A stretch of 64,000 nt of DNA from Planctomycetota bacterium (GTDB lineage Bacteria > Planctomycetota > UBA11346). The notes beneath the pieces were generated by a model. It searched no databases. It saw only the letters and a list, made by a program, of their open reading frames with translations, and was not told the DNA's origin. The position numbers and the translations under genes were made by a program. Shown one piece after another: positions 9,233 through 17,241 of the stretch (positions within the stretch are counted from its first letter, which is position 1; each line of letters starts with the position of its first letter). The DNA lies in the NCBI GenBank assembly GCA_016745075.1, contig JADGDD010000005.1, forward strand, positions 101,551 through 165,550, written 5' to 3'.

Positions 9233-9346
9233 GGTTGGTCCTTTTGTGTTATTGGGCAGCCAATCATCGTTGATGTGATTAAAACACAAGTAGAAGTATT
9301 TATATTCTTAGAAACTATGTTTTAAGTAAAGAAGAGAGTGTAATAA

Positions 9347-9380
9347 ATCAGGGGTTTGCATGTGTCTGCAAACCCCTGAT
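9347..9380 (-). terminator. Terminator hairpin downstream of tRNA-Thr
   Basis: A perfect 14-bp inverted repeat (9347-9360 with 9367-9380) has a 6-nt loop. On the minus strand it follows the tRNA-Thr gene within 5 nt of the encoded CCA and is followed by TTTATTA, as expected for an intrinsic terminator. Confidence 0.8.
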
Positions 9381-9384
9381 TATT

Positions 9385-9460
9385 TGGTGCTGAGGGTCGG
9401 ATTTGAACCGACGACCTACTATTTACGAAACAGTTGCTCTACCAACTGAGCTACATCAGC
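9385..9460 (-). tRNA. tRNA-Thr (anticodon CGU), CCA encoded
   Basis: The minus strand folds as a 76-nt cloverleaf: acceptor 5' arm GCTGATG at 9460-9454, D-arm GCTC/GAGC, anticodon stem ACTGT/ATAGT around loop TTCGTAA (anticodon CGT), T-arm GTCGG TTCGAAT CCGAC, 3' arm CCTCAGC, discriminator A and encoded CCA at 9387-9385. The sixth acceptor pair is a T-C mismatch and the fourth anticodon-stem pair is G-T; the other pairs are good. Truncated copies of its first 30 nt lie upstream in a tandem repeat. Confidence 0.93.
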
Positions 9461-9642
9461 ATCTCGAATAGAATCGTTTTTTATCTTGCTCAGGAGTTTA
9501 TTGCTTTGGTGTGTTTGTCAATTGTATCCGTTGTACGCGGCAACGGACTTCGCAGAGCTGCGTCCTAAAATCGGGCCGCCTTCCACGCAGGTGGAAGGCT
9601 CATCGCTTTGCTCTGTCCCGATTTACCTATCAATTTCCTCAA
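9431..9642. repeat. 212-bp tandem repeat, copy 1 (includes tRNA-Thr nt 1-30)
   Basis: The unit begins inside the intact tRNA-Thr at 9431 and runs to 9642, where it starts again. It contains the first 30 nt of the tRNA, a minus-strand promoter-like TTGACA (9521-9516) with TAAACT 15 nt further on (9500-9495), and a cluster of inverted repeats. These are CCGTTG/CAACGG (9528-9546), GGAC..CGCAG/CTGCG..TCC (9545-9565), an 8-bp CCTTCCAC/GTGGAAGG hairpin (9579-9598), and an outer AAATCGGG/CCCGATTT pair (9568-9575 with 9617-9624). No protein is likely encoded. Confidence 0.9.
9495..9521 (-). promoter_or_regulatory. Candidate promoter for tRNA-Thr
   Basis: On the minus strand a perfect -35 TTGACA (9521-9516) is followed after 15 nt by TAAACT (9500-9495), upstream of the tRNA 5' end at 9460. 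The spacer is shorter than the ideal 17. The same sequence recurs 212 bp away in the second repeat copy. Confidence 0.45.
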
Positions 9643-9854
9643 CAGTTGCTCTACCAACTAAGCTATATCAGCATCTCGAATAGAATCGTTTTTTATCTTG
9701 CTCAGGAGTTTATTGCTTTGGTGTGTTTGTCAATTATATCCGTTGTACGCGGCAACGGACTTCGCAGAGCTGCGTCCTAAAATCGGGCCGCTTTCCACGC
9801 AGGTGGAAGGCTCATCGCTTTGCTCTGTCCCGATTTACCTATCAATTTTCTCAA
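9643..9854. repeat. 212-bp tandem repeat, copy 2
   Basis: This copy matches copy 1 at 207 of 212 positions with no gaps. All five differences read as C to T or G to A in copy 2. Two of them fall in the tRNA-derived segment (9643-9672); the others are in the promoter-hairpin region and the right end. The hairpin arm CTTTCCAC can still pair with GTGGAAGG through a G-U wobble in RNA. Confidence 0.9.
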
Positions 9855-9874
9855 CAGTTGCTCTACGAACTGAG
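9855..9874. repeat. Stub of a third repeat copy (tRNA fragment)
   Basis: Twenty bases match the start of the 212-bp unit with one mismatch, then similarity stops. They correspond to an internal part of the tRNA-Thr 5' half. Confidence 0.75.
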
Positions 9875-9976
9875 TTCGTTGTGTGTACTTATTTTATTCG
9901 GCGGTTTATTGTTCTTGCGAAGAGAACCTATTCATTGTGGCAATGGATGTTGCAGCGTTGTTTGCAATAGGAAGGT
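9875..9976. other. Non-coding stretch after tandem repeats
   Basis: This continues the non-coding interval between the tRNA and the Rieske gene. Apart from the repeat units and the hairpin at 9977-10008, I see no gene or RNA structure in it. Confidence 0.5.
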
Positions 9977-10008
9977 AACGAGCCGTAAAATGTTTTTTAC
10001 GGCTCGTT
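9977..10008. terminator. Hairpin terminator at end of the clpS-murD-nadB-Rieske operon
   Basis: A 14-bp inverted repeat (9977-9990 with 9995-10008) has a 4-nt loop and T/A-rich inner arms. It lies 10 nt downstream of the Rieske protein stop on the minus strand. The flanking U-tract is weak on the minus strand, so efficiency is uncertain. Confidence 0.65.
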
Positions 10009-10017
10009 GTGGTCTGA

Positions 10018-10374
10018 TTATATACCGACTTGTACTTGGTCACCTTCGATGCGGACTGGATAGTTGGCGACTTTGCAGTCTGGAGCGAATTCGCTGATAC
10101 ACTGGCCGCTTTCTAGGTTGAAACGCCATGCGTGGGCAGGGCAGACAGCTTCTTTTTCTGTGATGGAGTCTTCTTTTTCACAGCCGCTGACAAGGCTGAC
10201 GCCTGCGTGTGGGCAGATGTCTTTAATCGCGTACCATTCACCGTCAAAGTTGTAGACGCCAATGCGGCGTGCACCAATGAGTACTAGGCGACCAGAATTC
10301 TTCGCCCATTCGTTAGTGGTGCCAACATTTTCCCATTGGAGGTCTTCGTCTGTGTAATCAGTGTCGTGTGTCAT
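10018..10374 (-). CDS. Rieske-type [2Fe-2S] ferredoxin (NirD-like)
   Basis: This 118-aa soluble protein has both Rieske cluster motifs: CPHAG (Cys54, His56) and CPAH (Cys78, His81). Its length and single domain fit the NirD/nitrite-reductase small-subunit and Rieske ferredoxin group, which pass electrons to oxygenases or reductases. No nirB or oxygenase partner lies nearby; it sits 14 nt downstream of nadB in the same operon. A link to nadB (for example electron supply for quinolinate synthase chemistry) is only a guess from position. Confidence 0.88.
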   Translation of the reverse strand: MTHDTDYTDEDLQWENVGTTNEWAKNSGRLVLIGARRIGVYNFDGEWYAIKDICPHAGVSLVSGCEKEDSITEKEAVCPAHAWRFNLESGQCISEFAPDCKVANYPVRIEGDQVQVGI

Positions 10375-10388
10375 AGTATTATCCTATT

Positions 10389-12059
10389 TCATGAATGGTT
10401 TGGTGTGTGAGTAAAGGTGTAATGAAGTGTGTGTGTATCAATGTTTTCATCTGTGGTGTCTCGGCGGCGGTGCGTACCGACGGAGTGCGGGCGGCTGCGG
10501 GCTGCGCGAGCAATAAGCCCGCCCGTTGTGAGCATGTTTTGTAATTCCCAGCCAGTGCTTTGAGAGAAGAGACAGTTTGCTTGATGTTGGCTCCAGAAAT
10601 CAATGCTACGAATGGCGGTGTTCAAACTCTTGCCGGTACGGCTAATACCAACGCGTTGCCACATCAGGGCCCGAAGGCTATGAGTGAGGTCGCTAATATC
10701 TACATGGGCGTGTGTTAATGTACTAGTATGAACGAGAGCACGGGGGCCAGAAAACGCAGACTCTTTGTGTGCGCTGTGGCCAGCACGTAAGCCAACGACC
10801 AGTCCTTCAAGTAGACTGTTCGAGGCGAGACGATTTGCGCCATGCAGTCCTGTGCAGGCTACTTCGCCAACGGCATACAGGCCAGGCACATTGGTACGTC
10901 CGGTGTGATCTGTTTGAATGCCACCGCAGTGGTAATGCGCGGCAGGGTGGACTGGAATCCATTCGTTAGTGATATCGATGGACAGAGCATTGCAGGTTGC
11001 CGTAATTGTTGGAAAGCGGTTGCGCAAAAAAGTATTGTCTAAATGGCTTGCATCAAGCCAGACATGTGGGAAATCGTTTGAGCGAATTTCGTTCACAATA
11101 GCGCTGCTTACAATATCACGAGGAGCCAGCTCAGCGAGTTCATGTTGATGACACATGAAGCGCTCGCCGTTGTGGTTTTTAAGGTAGGCCCCTTCTCCGC
11201 GCATGGCTTCGGTAATAAGAGAGCGAGGAGCACCAGCAATATATAAACAGGTGGGATGAAATTGCATGAACTCTAAATCAGTTAAGGTTGCACCGGTTCG
11301 CCATGCCATCGCTAAACCGTCGCCAGTGGCGCAGGAGGGATTGCTTGTCTCTCGCCACATCTGACCACATCCGCCGGTAGCTAAGATGCAGGCTGGAGCG
11401 TATGCGGCACAGATATTATTATTACTGGATTTGAAGAGAGCACCGTGCACGTGCCCTTGTTCTTCAGGACCGGCATCAAGGAGGTCTATAACAAACACAT
11501 GTTCATGAATAGTAATGTGTGGGTGTTGACGAACAGCTTCTGCAAGACTGCGGCTAATTTCTCTACCAGTGGCATCGCCATTGGCGTGTAAAATACGACG
11601 AGCTGAATGACCACCTTCACGGGTCAGGGCTACGTTTCCACTGTCATTGATGTCGAAATCACAGCCGTGTTCGCGTAAGAAACCGAGGGCATCAGCAGCG
11701 TATTCAGCAATAGAGGTAACGCATTCCTCATCGCAAAGTCCAGCACCAGCAATCATGGTGTCGTGTACGTGTGCCTGTATGCTATCACTGGTTTCACGTT
11801 CACATTCGTGTAATACGCCAGCGACACCTCCTTGAGCATAGGCCGTGTTAGATTCACTCAGCGCTGTTTTGGCAAGGATAATAACGGTACTACCAGCGTC
11901 GGCAGCAGCCAAGGCTGCGGACAGTCCAGCGACACCACCACCAATAACGAGGACATCTGTTTCTAGGTGAAACTGTCGACGTAAATCAAAGGGAATAAGA
12001 TAACGCGGGGTATCGGGACCATGCACCGCGTGACGAACAGTCTGCTTTGTTACGGCCAT
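10389..12059 (-). CDS. nadB: L-aspartate oxidase
   Basis: This 556-aa flavoprotein oxidises L-aspartate to iminoaspartate, the first step of bacterial NAD synthesis from aspartate. The N-terminal FAD dinucleotide fold is at GGGVAGL (40-46), followed by the family motif SNTAYAQGGVAG (~70-81). HPTC, APRDIVS and NRLASNSLLEGLV also fit NadB rather than succinate dehydrogenase SdhA. The ATG at 12059 overlaps the end of murD by 10 nt, implying translational coupling. The partner genes nadA and nadC are not in the window. Confidence 0.95.
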   Translation of the reverse strand: MAVTKQTVRHAVHGPDTPRYLIPFDLRRQFHLETDVLVIGGGVAGLSAALAAADAGSTVIILAKTALSESNTAYAQGGVAGVLHECERETSDSIQAHVHDTMIAGAGLCDEECVTSIAEYAADALGFLREHGCDFDINDSGNVALTREGGHSARRILHANGDATGREISRSLAEAVRQHPHITIHEHVFVIDLLDAGPEEQGHVHGALFKSSNNNICAAYAPACILATGGCGQMWRETSNPSCATGDGLAMAWRTGATLTDLEFMQFHPTCLYIAGAPRSLITEAMRGEGAYLKNHNGERFMCHQHELAELAPRDIVSSAIVNEIRSNDFPHVWLDASHLDNTFLRNRFPTITATCNALSIDITNEWIPVHPAAHYHCGGIQTDHTGRTNVPGLYAVGEVACTGLHGANRLASNSLLEGLVVGLRAGHSAHKESAFSGPRALVHTSTLTHAHVDISDLTHSLRALMWQRVGISRTGKSLNTAIRSIDFWSQHQANCLFSQSTGWELQNMLTTGGLIARAARSRPHSVGTHRRRDTTDENIDTHTLHYTFTHTPNHS

Positions 12060-13315
12060 AGGGTCCTCACGAGGGTGGTGAATTGATGGCCTCGGTCAGC
12101 GTAGTCGTGAAACATGCCAAAAGAAGCGCAGGCAGGACTCAGCATACAACAACCGCCATCTTCGCCAAGGCTAGAAACCGCGTGGCGCAGAGCATCTTCT
12201 AAAGAAGAAAAACAAGCATGTGGGATGCCGCCGCGGATGAGTTGCTTGGCAATGGCAGAGGCTGTTGCACCAATGAGACAGACCATCTGAACATTTTGAT
12301 AACTGAGGGCATCAACCCATGGCTGTAAGTCTATGCCTTTATCAGAACCACCAGCAATAAGGGCGAGTGGTTCGGTAAGGGCCTGTACGGCTGCTGTTGC
12401 TGCACTCGGGTTCGTGGCGCAGCTATCATTTATAAAATGAATGTTCTGAAATTGATGAACTGGTTCGAGCCGATGTGGTAAGGCTTGTACAGTGGTGAAG
12501 GCGGTGCTGGTGAGCGGTGTCTGAAAATACTCTGCTGCAGCCAGCGCTAATTGGGCATTGGCAGTATTATGTGGCCCAAGTAAAGGGAGGTTTTGTCTTG
12601 GAATGTGGACAAGGTTTGTTTCAAAATGATCATTAAGAAAAGGGGTGGCGTGCTTTGTAGCATCTATCTGATGCTGAGACCAGTGCGCTAACTGTTCTTT
12701 GCTGCTGCGATAGTGTTGTACGTTTGGGTGCCAGTCGAGATGGTCACAAGTGATACCGGTGTTGATACTAGCATCAAAGGATGGGGCAAGACTGTGTAAG
12801 TGCCAGAGCTGAAAACTAGATAATTCACAAACCAAATCGCAATCATAGCCGTACTGTTCACAGCAACGAATCAGCGGCGTATTTGAATTGCCAGCAAGTT
12901 GCCAATTGAGGAGATGGGCACAGAGCATTGCCGTTGTACTTTTCCCTTTGGTGCCAGTTACCCCAATTCTACGGCCCGTGTGGAGTAAGAGGGCAATGGC
13001 TTCTCCGCAGGTCAGAGGGAGGTGATCTGGTAGTGCTCGTGGTGGAATAGCAGGTGAGCAAATAATAAGGTCAGCCTGTTCGAGGCAGGTCGGCGTGTGT
13101 GCCCATGTCCAGTGCTGCTGCTGTGCACATGTGGCGGCTTCAGGAAAAGCTTCTGGTCCCTTATTATCGAATAGGGTAATACGTGCTCCCCGTTTATGGC
13201 AAAATATAGCTGAAGCTAGTCCGCCACCGTGAGTACCAACTCCCCAAATAACAACGTGAGCATCTCGTATATTTGCTAGTGCGGTGGTAAGTTCTGTGCT
13301 ATCTAAATGTGGCAT
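12050..13315 (-). CDS. murD: UDP-N-acetylmuramoylalanine--D-glutamate ligase
   Basis: This 421-aa Mur ligase adds D-Glu to UDP-MurNAc-L-Ala in the cytoplasm. The ATP loop is GTKGKST (121-127). The central-domain motif around HLDWHPNVQHYRSSKEQL matches MurD's DHLDRH...Y..AK pattern and separates it from MurC, E and F. The protein is slightly shorter than typical MurD (~440). It lies 9 nt after clpS and overlaps nadB by 10 nt. It supports a peptidoglycan-making cell, together with murA (44952) and dacB (28174). Confidence 0.92.
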   Translation of the reverse strand: MPHLDSTELTTALANIRDAHVVIWGVGTHGGGLASAIFCHKRGARITLFDNKGPEAFPEAATCAQQQHWTWAHTPTCLEQADLIICSPAIPPRALPDHLPLTCGEAIALLLHTGRRIGVTGTKGKSTTAMLCAHLLNWQLAGNSNTPLIRCCEQYGYDCDLVCELSSFQLWHLHSLAPSFDASINTGITCDHLDWHPNVQHYRSSKEQLAHWSQHQIDATKHATPFLNDHFETNLVHIPRQNLPLLGPHNTANAQLALAAAEYFQTPLTSTAFTTVQALPHRLEPVHQFQNIHFINDSCATNPSAATAAVQALTEPLALIAGGSDKGIDLQPWVDALSYQNVQMVCLIGATASAIAKQLIRGGIPHACFSSLEDALRHAVSSLGEDGGCCMLSPACASFGMFHDYADRGHQFTTLVRTLWP

Positions 13316-13324
13316 GGAGGGGGC

Positions 13325-13642
13325 TTAGTTATCAAGCAAGGCTTCACAGGAAACCCCGGGACAAATGTTGGGAATACGGGACCACCGGCGTAAACCACCG
13401 CAGATAACGTGAGCATCTTCCTCGGTTAGACCTCGGCGAACTACCGCCGTTTCTTCCTCATGTGCTTCGTTGGCCACCATCTGTGCTACTTCTGCGCTCA
13501 GGCCCGCTGCGCGTTGTAGAGCATAAACGACAACCGGAAAGGGGGTGATCTCATCATTGTGTAAGAGGACCAGCCACGTTGGCGCGAGCTTCGGCGGCGC
13601 CTCAGCAACGAAGGTATCAGTGTGCGGATCTCCAGATGGCAT
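13325..13642 (-). CDS. clpS: ATP-dependent Clp protease adaptor ClpS
   Basis: This 105-aa protein matches the ClpS fold that delivers N-degron substrates to ClpA or ClpC. The family signature is the VLLHNDEITPFPVVVYAL segment, followed by the helix AHEEETAVVRRG, equivalent to the HxEGxxVVxxG motif. A ~20-residue N-terminal extension precedes the core, as usual for the ClpA-binding tail. It is the first gene of the clpS-murD-nadB-Rieske operon and divergent from gmk with 83 nt between starts. Confidence 0.88.
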   Translation of the reverse strand: MPSGDPHTDTFVAEAPPKLAPTWLVLLHNDEITPFPVVVYALQRAAGLSAEVAQMVANEAHEEETAVVRRGLTEEDAHVICGGLRRWSRIPNICPGVSCEALLDN

Positions 13643-13725
13643 ACGCGGAGTATGGGCCTGTGATTGCTGGCTGCAAGTTGAGCTTAATCCTTGTTTTTGT
13701 TTGTGTTAGACCAAGACTAGTGGGT

Positions 13726-14334
13726 ATGAGTGATTATCCATACCCGTGTCGCTGTCCCTTATTCCTTGTACTCAGTGGTCCGTCTGGAGCAGGGAAGAGC
13801 ACTATTATAGAAGGTTTTTTGGCCAAGCATTCAGATTTTGTGATGAGCCTCAGCACCACGACTCGTGCTCCGCGTGGAGAAGAACAAAATGGTGTGCATT
13901 ATCGCTTTGTAGACGACAGCACCTTCCAGCAAGAGATCAAAAATGATGCCTTCTTAGAATACGCTACCGTTTTTGGTAACTCATACGGAACGTCCACCGC
14001 TTTTGTGACTGAGCAATTTGCGCAGGGGCGAGGAGTTATTAAAGATGTGGATGTTCAGGGCGCTGCACAAATAAAAGCACATATGCCAGAAAGCGTACAT
14101 GTATTTATTGCCCCACCAAGCAATGAGGTCTTAGAGCAACGTTTACGAGGGCGTGGAACTGATGACGAGGATGTTATCGCTCGTCGGTTAGAAGAAGCAG
14201 AAAAAGAACTGTCTCATTGGCGATCCTATGATTATTTAATAATTAATGACAATATAGAGAAGGCCATTGCAGATATTGGTCATATTGTAGCAACCAAGCG
14301 TTGTCGTATTTTACCCGCAGATAAACACGGGTAG
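13726..14334 (+). CDS. gmk: Guanylate kinase
   Basis: This kinase phosphorylates GMP to GDP. The ATG at 13726 gives 202 aa, the usual family length; the longer frame from 13579 overlaps clpS and has no homology upstream. The P-loop GPSGAGKS is at 18-25. The GMP-binding STTTRAPRGEE motif and GVHYRFV are present, as is the VIKDVDVQGAAQIK segment. The C-terminus carries an alpha-helical lid region ending in DYLIINDN. It is followed 14 nt later by a PPOX-family gene. Confidence 0.96.
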   Translation: MSDYPYPCRCPLFLVLSGPSGAGKSTIIEGFLAKHSDFVMSLSTTTRAPRGEEQNGVHYRFVDDSTFQQEIKNDAFLEYATVFGNSYGTSTAFVTEQFAQGRGVIKDVDVQGAAQIKAHMPESVHVFIAPPSNEVLEQRLRGRGTDDEDVIARRLEEAEKELSHWRSYDYLIINDNIEKAIADIGHIVATKRCRILPADKHG

Positions 14335-14348
14335 GTAGGAACATAAAA

Positions 14349-14894
14349 ATGGGTAAAAAATACGATCATATTCCTGAGTCTGTGCAAACATTTATTCAAC
14401 AACAGCATATGTTTTTTGTGTCAACGGCTGCTGCGGATGGAACCATAAACTTGTCACCTAAAGGTGGCGATTCTTTTTTAATTCAAGACCAATCAACCTT
14501 TCTCTGGCTGAATTATACTGGTAGTGGTAACGAAACAGCAGCACATCTTCTAGAATTGCCGCGGATGACCATTATGTTTTGTTCGTTTACAGGTGCACCA
14601 CTTATTGTTCGCCTGTATGGCACTGCTCGCTGTATACATGTTGGCGATAAAGAATGGGATGAGAAACTCAGCTTATTTCCCACCCCAGATGGAGCGCGGC
14701 AGGTTGTGGAAATGAATGTTGAGATAGTCCATACCTCCTGTGGGTTTGGAGTACCCTTGTATGATTATCAAGGTGATCGTTCTCAAATGCCACAGTGGAT
14801 AGCTAAAAAAGGTCCAGATGGTATTGCTGCCTATCAACAGAAAGAAAATAGTGTGAGCTTAGACGGAAAGACAACAGGCTTGCCGCCTCTTTAG
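14349..14894 (+). CDS. Pyridoxamine 5'-phosphate oxidase-family flavoprotein
   Basis: This 181-aa protein has the split-barrel fold signature: FFVSTAAADGTINLSPKGG at 23-41, then LNYTGSGNETAAHL and PRMTIMFCSF. It belongs to the PPOX-related general stress/FMN-binding group, not to true PdxH, which is longer and has other substrate residues. The biochemical role is unknown. It lies 14 nt downstream of gmk and is probably co-transcribed with it. Confidence 0.85.
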   Translation: MGKKYDHIPESVQTFIQQQHMFFVSTAAADGTINLSPKGGDSFLIQDQSTFLWLNYTGSGNETAAHLLELPRMTIMFCSFTGAPLIVRLYGTARCIHVGDKEWDEKLSLFPTPDGARQVVEMNVEIVHTSCGFGVPLYDYQGDRSQMPQWIAKKGPDGIAAYQQKENSVSLDGKTTGLPPL

Positions 14895-14923
14895 GTAAGA
14901 AAAAGAGAAGAATCAGTTCTGTA

Positions 14924-14957
14924 ACATGCAGCTCAGAATGTATGCTGAGCTGCATGT
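14924..14957. terminator. Bidirectional hairpin between convergent genes
   Basis: A perfect 13-bp inverted repeat (14924-14936 with 14945-14957) with an 8-nt loop is followed by TTATGGTTGTTTA. It sits between the PPOX gene (plus) and the GH4 gene (minus). Confidence 0.8.
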
Positions 14958-14967
14958 TTATGGTTGT

Positions 14968-16362
14968 TTAATGTTCTTCTGATGGATCAATATGTTGTTC
15001 GCTAGCAGTTTTTTCATCAAACGATAATTCAGGTTTTACCGCGAGGGGGCTATCAGCAAAAGCTGGTATCCATTGAGCGTGGGCCTGCATCAGCTCTCTG
15101 GTCATATTTCTAATTTCATCAAGGCTACAAGCGCTAGCCGTTAATGGGTCTAAACACATTGCTTGGAATACTTTTTCCGGATCACTTGTGAGTGCGGCTT
15201 CCATGGCCAATTCTTGAACATTTAATTGGGTGCGATTAATTGCTGCAAGATGGGTTGGTAATGTGCCATGGCGGACCGGTTGCACACCGTTGTTATCAAC
15301 GAAACAGGCGGTTTCTACAAGTGCGCCGTCGGCTACATTATCAATGAGCCCATGGTTTATAACGTTGCCGTGGATGAGTATACTCTCTCCACCAGCTAAG
15401 GCGTTAATAATTCGAGAACCATATTCGTTGCTGCATGTTAGGTCAAACTCTTCCTCACCGCTGGCAATTTTCTTCATATTTTCTTCCCAGTCTGGTCGTT
15501 CGTAAATGGTTTTAATAAATGAGGAGCCGCCATTCCAGTCGTTACCTGTGGTATTGCAGTAGCGTTCAATGAGTTCAGGACGTTTGCGCCACCACGCGCT
15601 GTATTCACTGCAATGGCCAGAACTTTCAGTAACGGCATAGCCAAAATGTTTAACATATTCCATGCGCACGGTGTCGCCATTCCAGATGTCTTGTCTGGTG
15701 CATAATTCGCGCATACGCGGTAAGAGGTCTGTGCCATTATGTTGAAAACGGGTAAACCATGCTTGATGGTTAATGCCTGCACATTGGTAATGAATGTCTT
15801 CCAGTGGAATGTCTAAACGCTTAGCCCACTCACCTGCGGTTCCTTGTACACTATGGCAGAGGCCAACCAATTTAATGCCTGGTACGGCTTTGAACATCCC
15901 CCAACATAACATCGCCATTGGGTTGGTGTAATTGAGGACCCATGCATTTGGGCAGAGTTCCATAATATCTTGACCCATTTCAACCAAGAGCGGTAGCGTT
16001 CGTAGACAGCGCATAATCCCACCCGGTGTGAGGGTATCACCTATACATTGGTCAATACCATATTGTTTGGGAATATCCATTTCACTTTCGATGGCCTCAA
16101 AGCCGCCAACAAGTACAGAAATAATAACGGCATCAGCATCTGCCAAGGCTTCACGTCGATCAGTATGAGTGCTAAAGGTTGCGTTACTGTAATTGCCGTC
16201 ACGTTGAATGCGTTCAGCAATTGCACCAGCATATTCCAACCGTTTTTCGTCAATATCGACAAGGGCGATGTGCGCATCTTGTAATCTCTCAAAGCTGAGA
16301 ATATCAGCAGTCAGTCGTCGGGAAAAAGTCAAGCTACCAGCGCCAATGATTACGATTTTCAT
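14968..16362 (-). CDS. GH4-family glycosidase (alpha-galactosidase/alpha-glucosidase type)
   Basis: This 464-aa cytoplasmic glycoside hydrolase of family 4 uses NAD+ and a divalent metal. The N-terminal dinucleotide motif GAGSLTF is at 7-13. The NYTNPM motif, metal-ligand Cys169-His170 in GLCHSVQG and the later His199 in GINHQAW are present. The CHSVQGT form is closest to MelA alpha-galactosidases, but substrate is not provable from sequence. A strong AGAGGAG precedes the ATG. The divergent AraC gene at 16455 is its likely regulator. Confidence 0.93.
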   Translation of the reverse strand: MKIVIIGAGSLTFSRRLTADILSFERLQDAHIALVDIDEKRLEYAGAIAERIQRDGNYSNATFSTHTDRREALADADAVIISVLVGGFEAIESEMDIPKQYGIDQCIGDTLTPGGIMRCLRTLPLLVEMGQDIMELCPNAWVLNYTNPMAMLCWGMFKAVPGIKLVGLCHSVQGTAGEWAKRLDIPLEDIHYQCAGINHQAWFTRFQHNGTDLLPRMRELCTRQDIWNGDTVRMEYVKHFGYAVTESSGHCSEYSAWWRKRPELIERYCNTTGNDWNGGSSFIKTIYERPDWEENMKKIASGEEEFDLTCSNEYGSRIINALAGGESILIHGNVINHGLIDNVADGALVETACFVDNNGVQPVRHGTLPTHLAAINRTQLNVQELAMEAALTSDPEKVFQAMCLDPLTASACSLDEIRNMTRELMQAHAQWIPAFADSPLAVKPELSFDEKTASEQHIDPSEEH

Positions 16363-16388
16363 GAATACTCCTCTATGGTTTAGCCTGT

Positions 16389-16447
16389 ATTATATCAGAG
16401 GGTGTATTATTTTACCAGTGGACATAATGAAAGACAGAGTGTACATA
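16389..16447. promoter_or_regulatory. Divergent promoter region of GH4 and AraC genes
   Basis: On the minus strand a perfect TATAAT (16394-16389) lies upstream of the GH4 gene. On the plus strand TGGACA (16419-16424) and TACATA (16442-16447) are spaced 17 nt apart before the AraC ATG at 16455. If correct, the AraC transcript would have almost no leader. Confidence 0.4.
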
Positions 16448-16454
16448 TTGTGAT

Positions 16455-17240
16455 ATGGATTTATCTGACTCATTATGGCATATGTCTGGTTTTGGTCGCG
16501 AGGAACATACGGGACATCAGCCATACTGGTGGGTGAATTGCCTACGTGGACAGGATTTCCGCGCTGTATTACAGTACACGCTTGCCGGTGTTTTACACTT
16601 TCACCATAAGGGACGGCAGCACCGAGTGGTAACTGGGCAGGCTGTGCTCTTTGACCAGAATGATAAGAGTGAATATGGTATTTGTGCCGATGATCCCAAC
16701 TATCGTTGTGTATGGATAGGCTTTAAAGGTGCAGGTGTAGAACAGCACTGTGGATTACTACGTGAGCAATATGGGTCTATTATTGATGATGGCCATAAGC
16801 GTTTGTTCTTATCTATGGAGCAGCTTATTAAAACGGCAAACCCAGTCACAGAACCCAACCCCTTAATTACCGCGCCGTTAGTGTATCGCTTCTTTTTACG
16901 TTTTATGCGAATGCATGAAGATGAACGAGTTGTGAAACCGGTAGACAGTGCGGTAGAGCAATTAATGGCGAACCCTTTATATCCGTGGTCTATGAAAGAA
17001 ATAGCTCATGCTAATGGCTGCTCTCGTGAGCATCTTGTGCGGGTTTTTAGTGAAACCTATGGCATGGGTCCGGCTGCGTGGTTAAATGCACGTCGTTTGG
17101 AGCATGCCGTATCATTGCTGAAACAAACGGGTCTACCTGTTGCCGCCGTAGCTGAACAGAGTGGTTTTGCTTCTGCTCATACCATGGCTCGTTTAATGCG
17201 TGAAGAATTTGGTCAAGGTCCACGTGCTTTGCGGCAATAA
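16455..17240 (+). CDS. AraC-family transcriptional regulator
   Basis: This 261-aa regulator has an N-terminal cupin-type sensing domain (~1-150, with HHKGRQHRVVTGQAVLF strands) and a C-terminal double helix-turn-helix (~165-261). The latter contains SMKEIAHANGCSREHLVRVF and the final VAEQSGFASAHTMARLMREEFG segment typical of the family. It is divergent from the GH4 glycosidase, so local control of that gene, probably by a sugar, is inferred. A strong terminator follows its stop. Confidence 0.92.
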   Translation: MDLSDSLWHMSGFGREEHTGHQPYWWVNCLRGQDFRAVLQYTLAGVLHFHHKGRQHRVVTGQAVLFDQNDKSEYGICADDPNYRCVWIGFKGAGVEQHCGLLREQYGSIIDDGHKRLFLSMEQLIKTANPVTEPNPLITAPLVYRFFLRFMRMHEDERVVKPVDSAVEQLMANPLYPWSMKEIAHANGCSREHLVRVFSETYGMGPAAWLNARRLEHAVSLLKQTGLPVAAVAEQSGFASAHTMARLMREEFGQGPRALRQ

Positions 17241-17241
17241 A

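Noticed and set aside
9431..9874. Attachment-site or CRISPR-like reading of the tandem repeat
   Set aside because: The repeated tRNA piece is the 5' half, while integrases usually use the 3' end; no integrase is adjacent. The unit is 212 bp with no spacers, so it is not a CRISPR array.
9486..9970. Short plus-strand ORFs repeated 212 bp apart (beginning MLRSLLLWCVCQLY)
   Set aside because: They exist only because the DNA unit is duplicated, span hairpins and a tRNA fragment, have no start context and resemble no family.
13579..13725. Upstream extension of gmk
   Set aside because: It overlaps clpS on the other strand and the guanylate kinase fold starts at 13726.
14968..17240. Larger sugar-utilisation locus around GH4
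   Set aside because: Only the glycosidase and AraC regulator are present; no transporter or kinase is adjacent, so no pathway is claimed.
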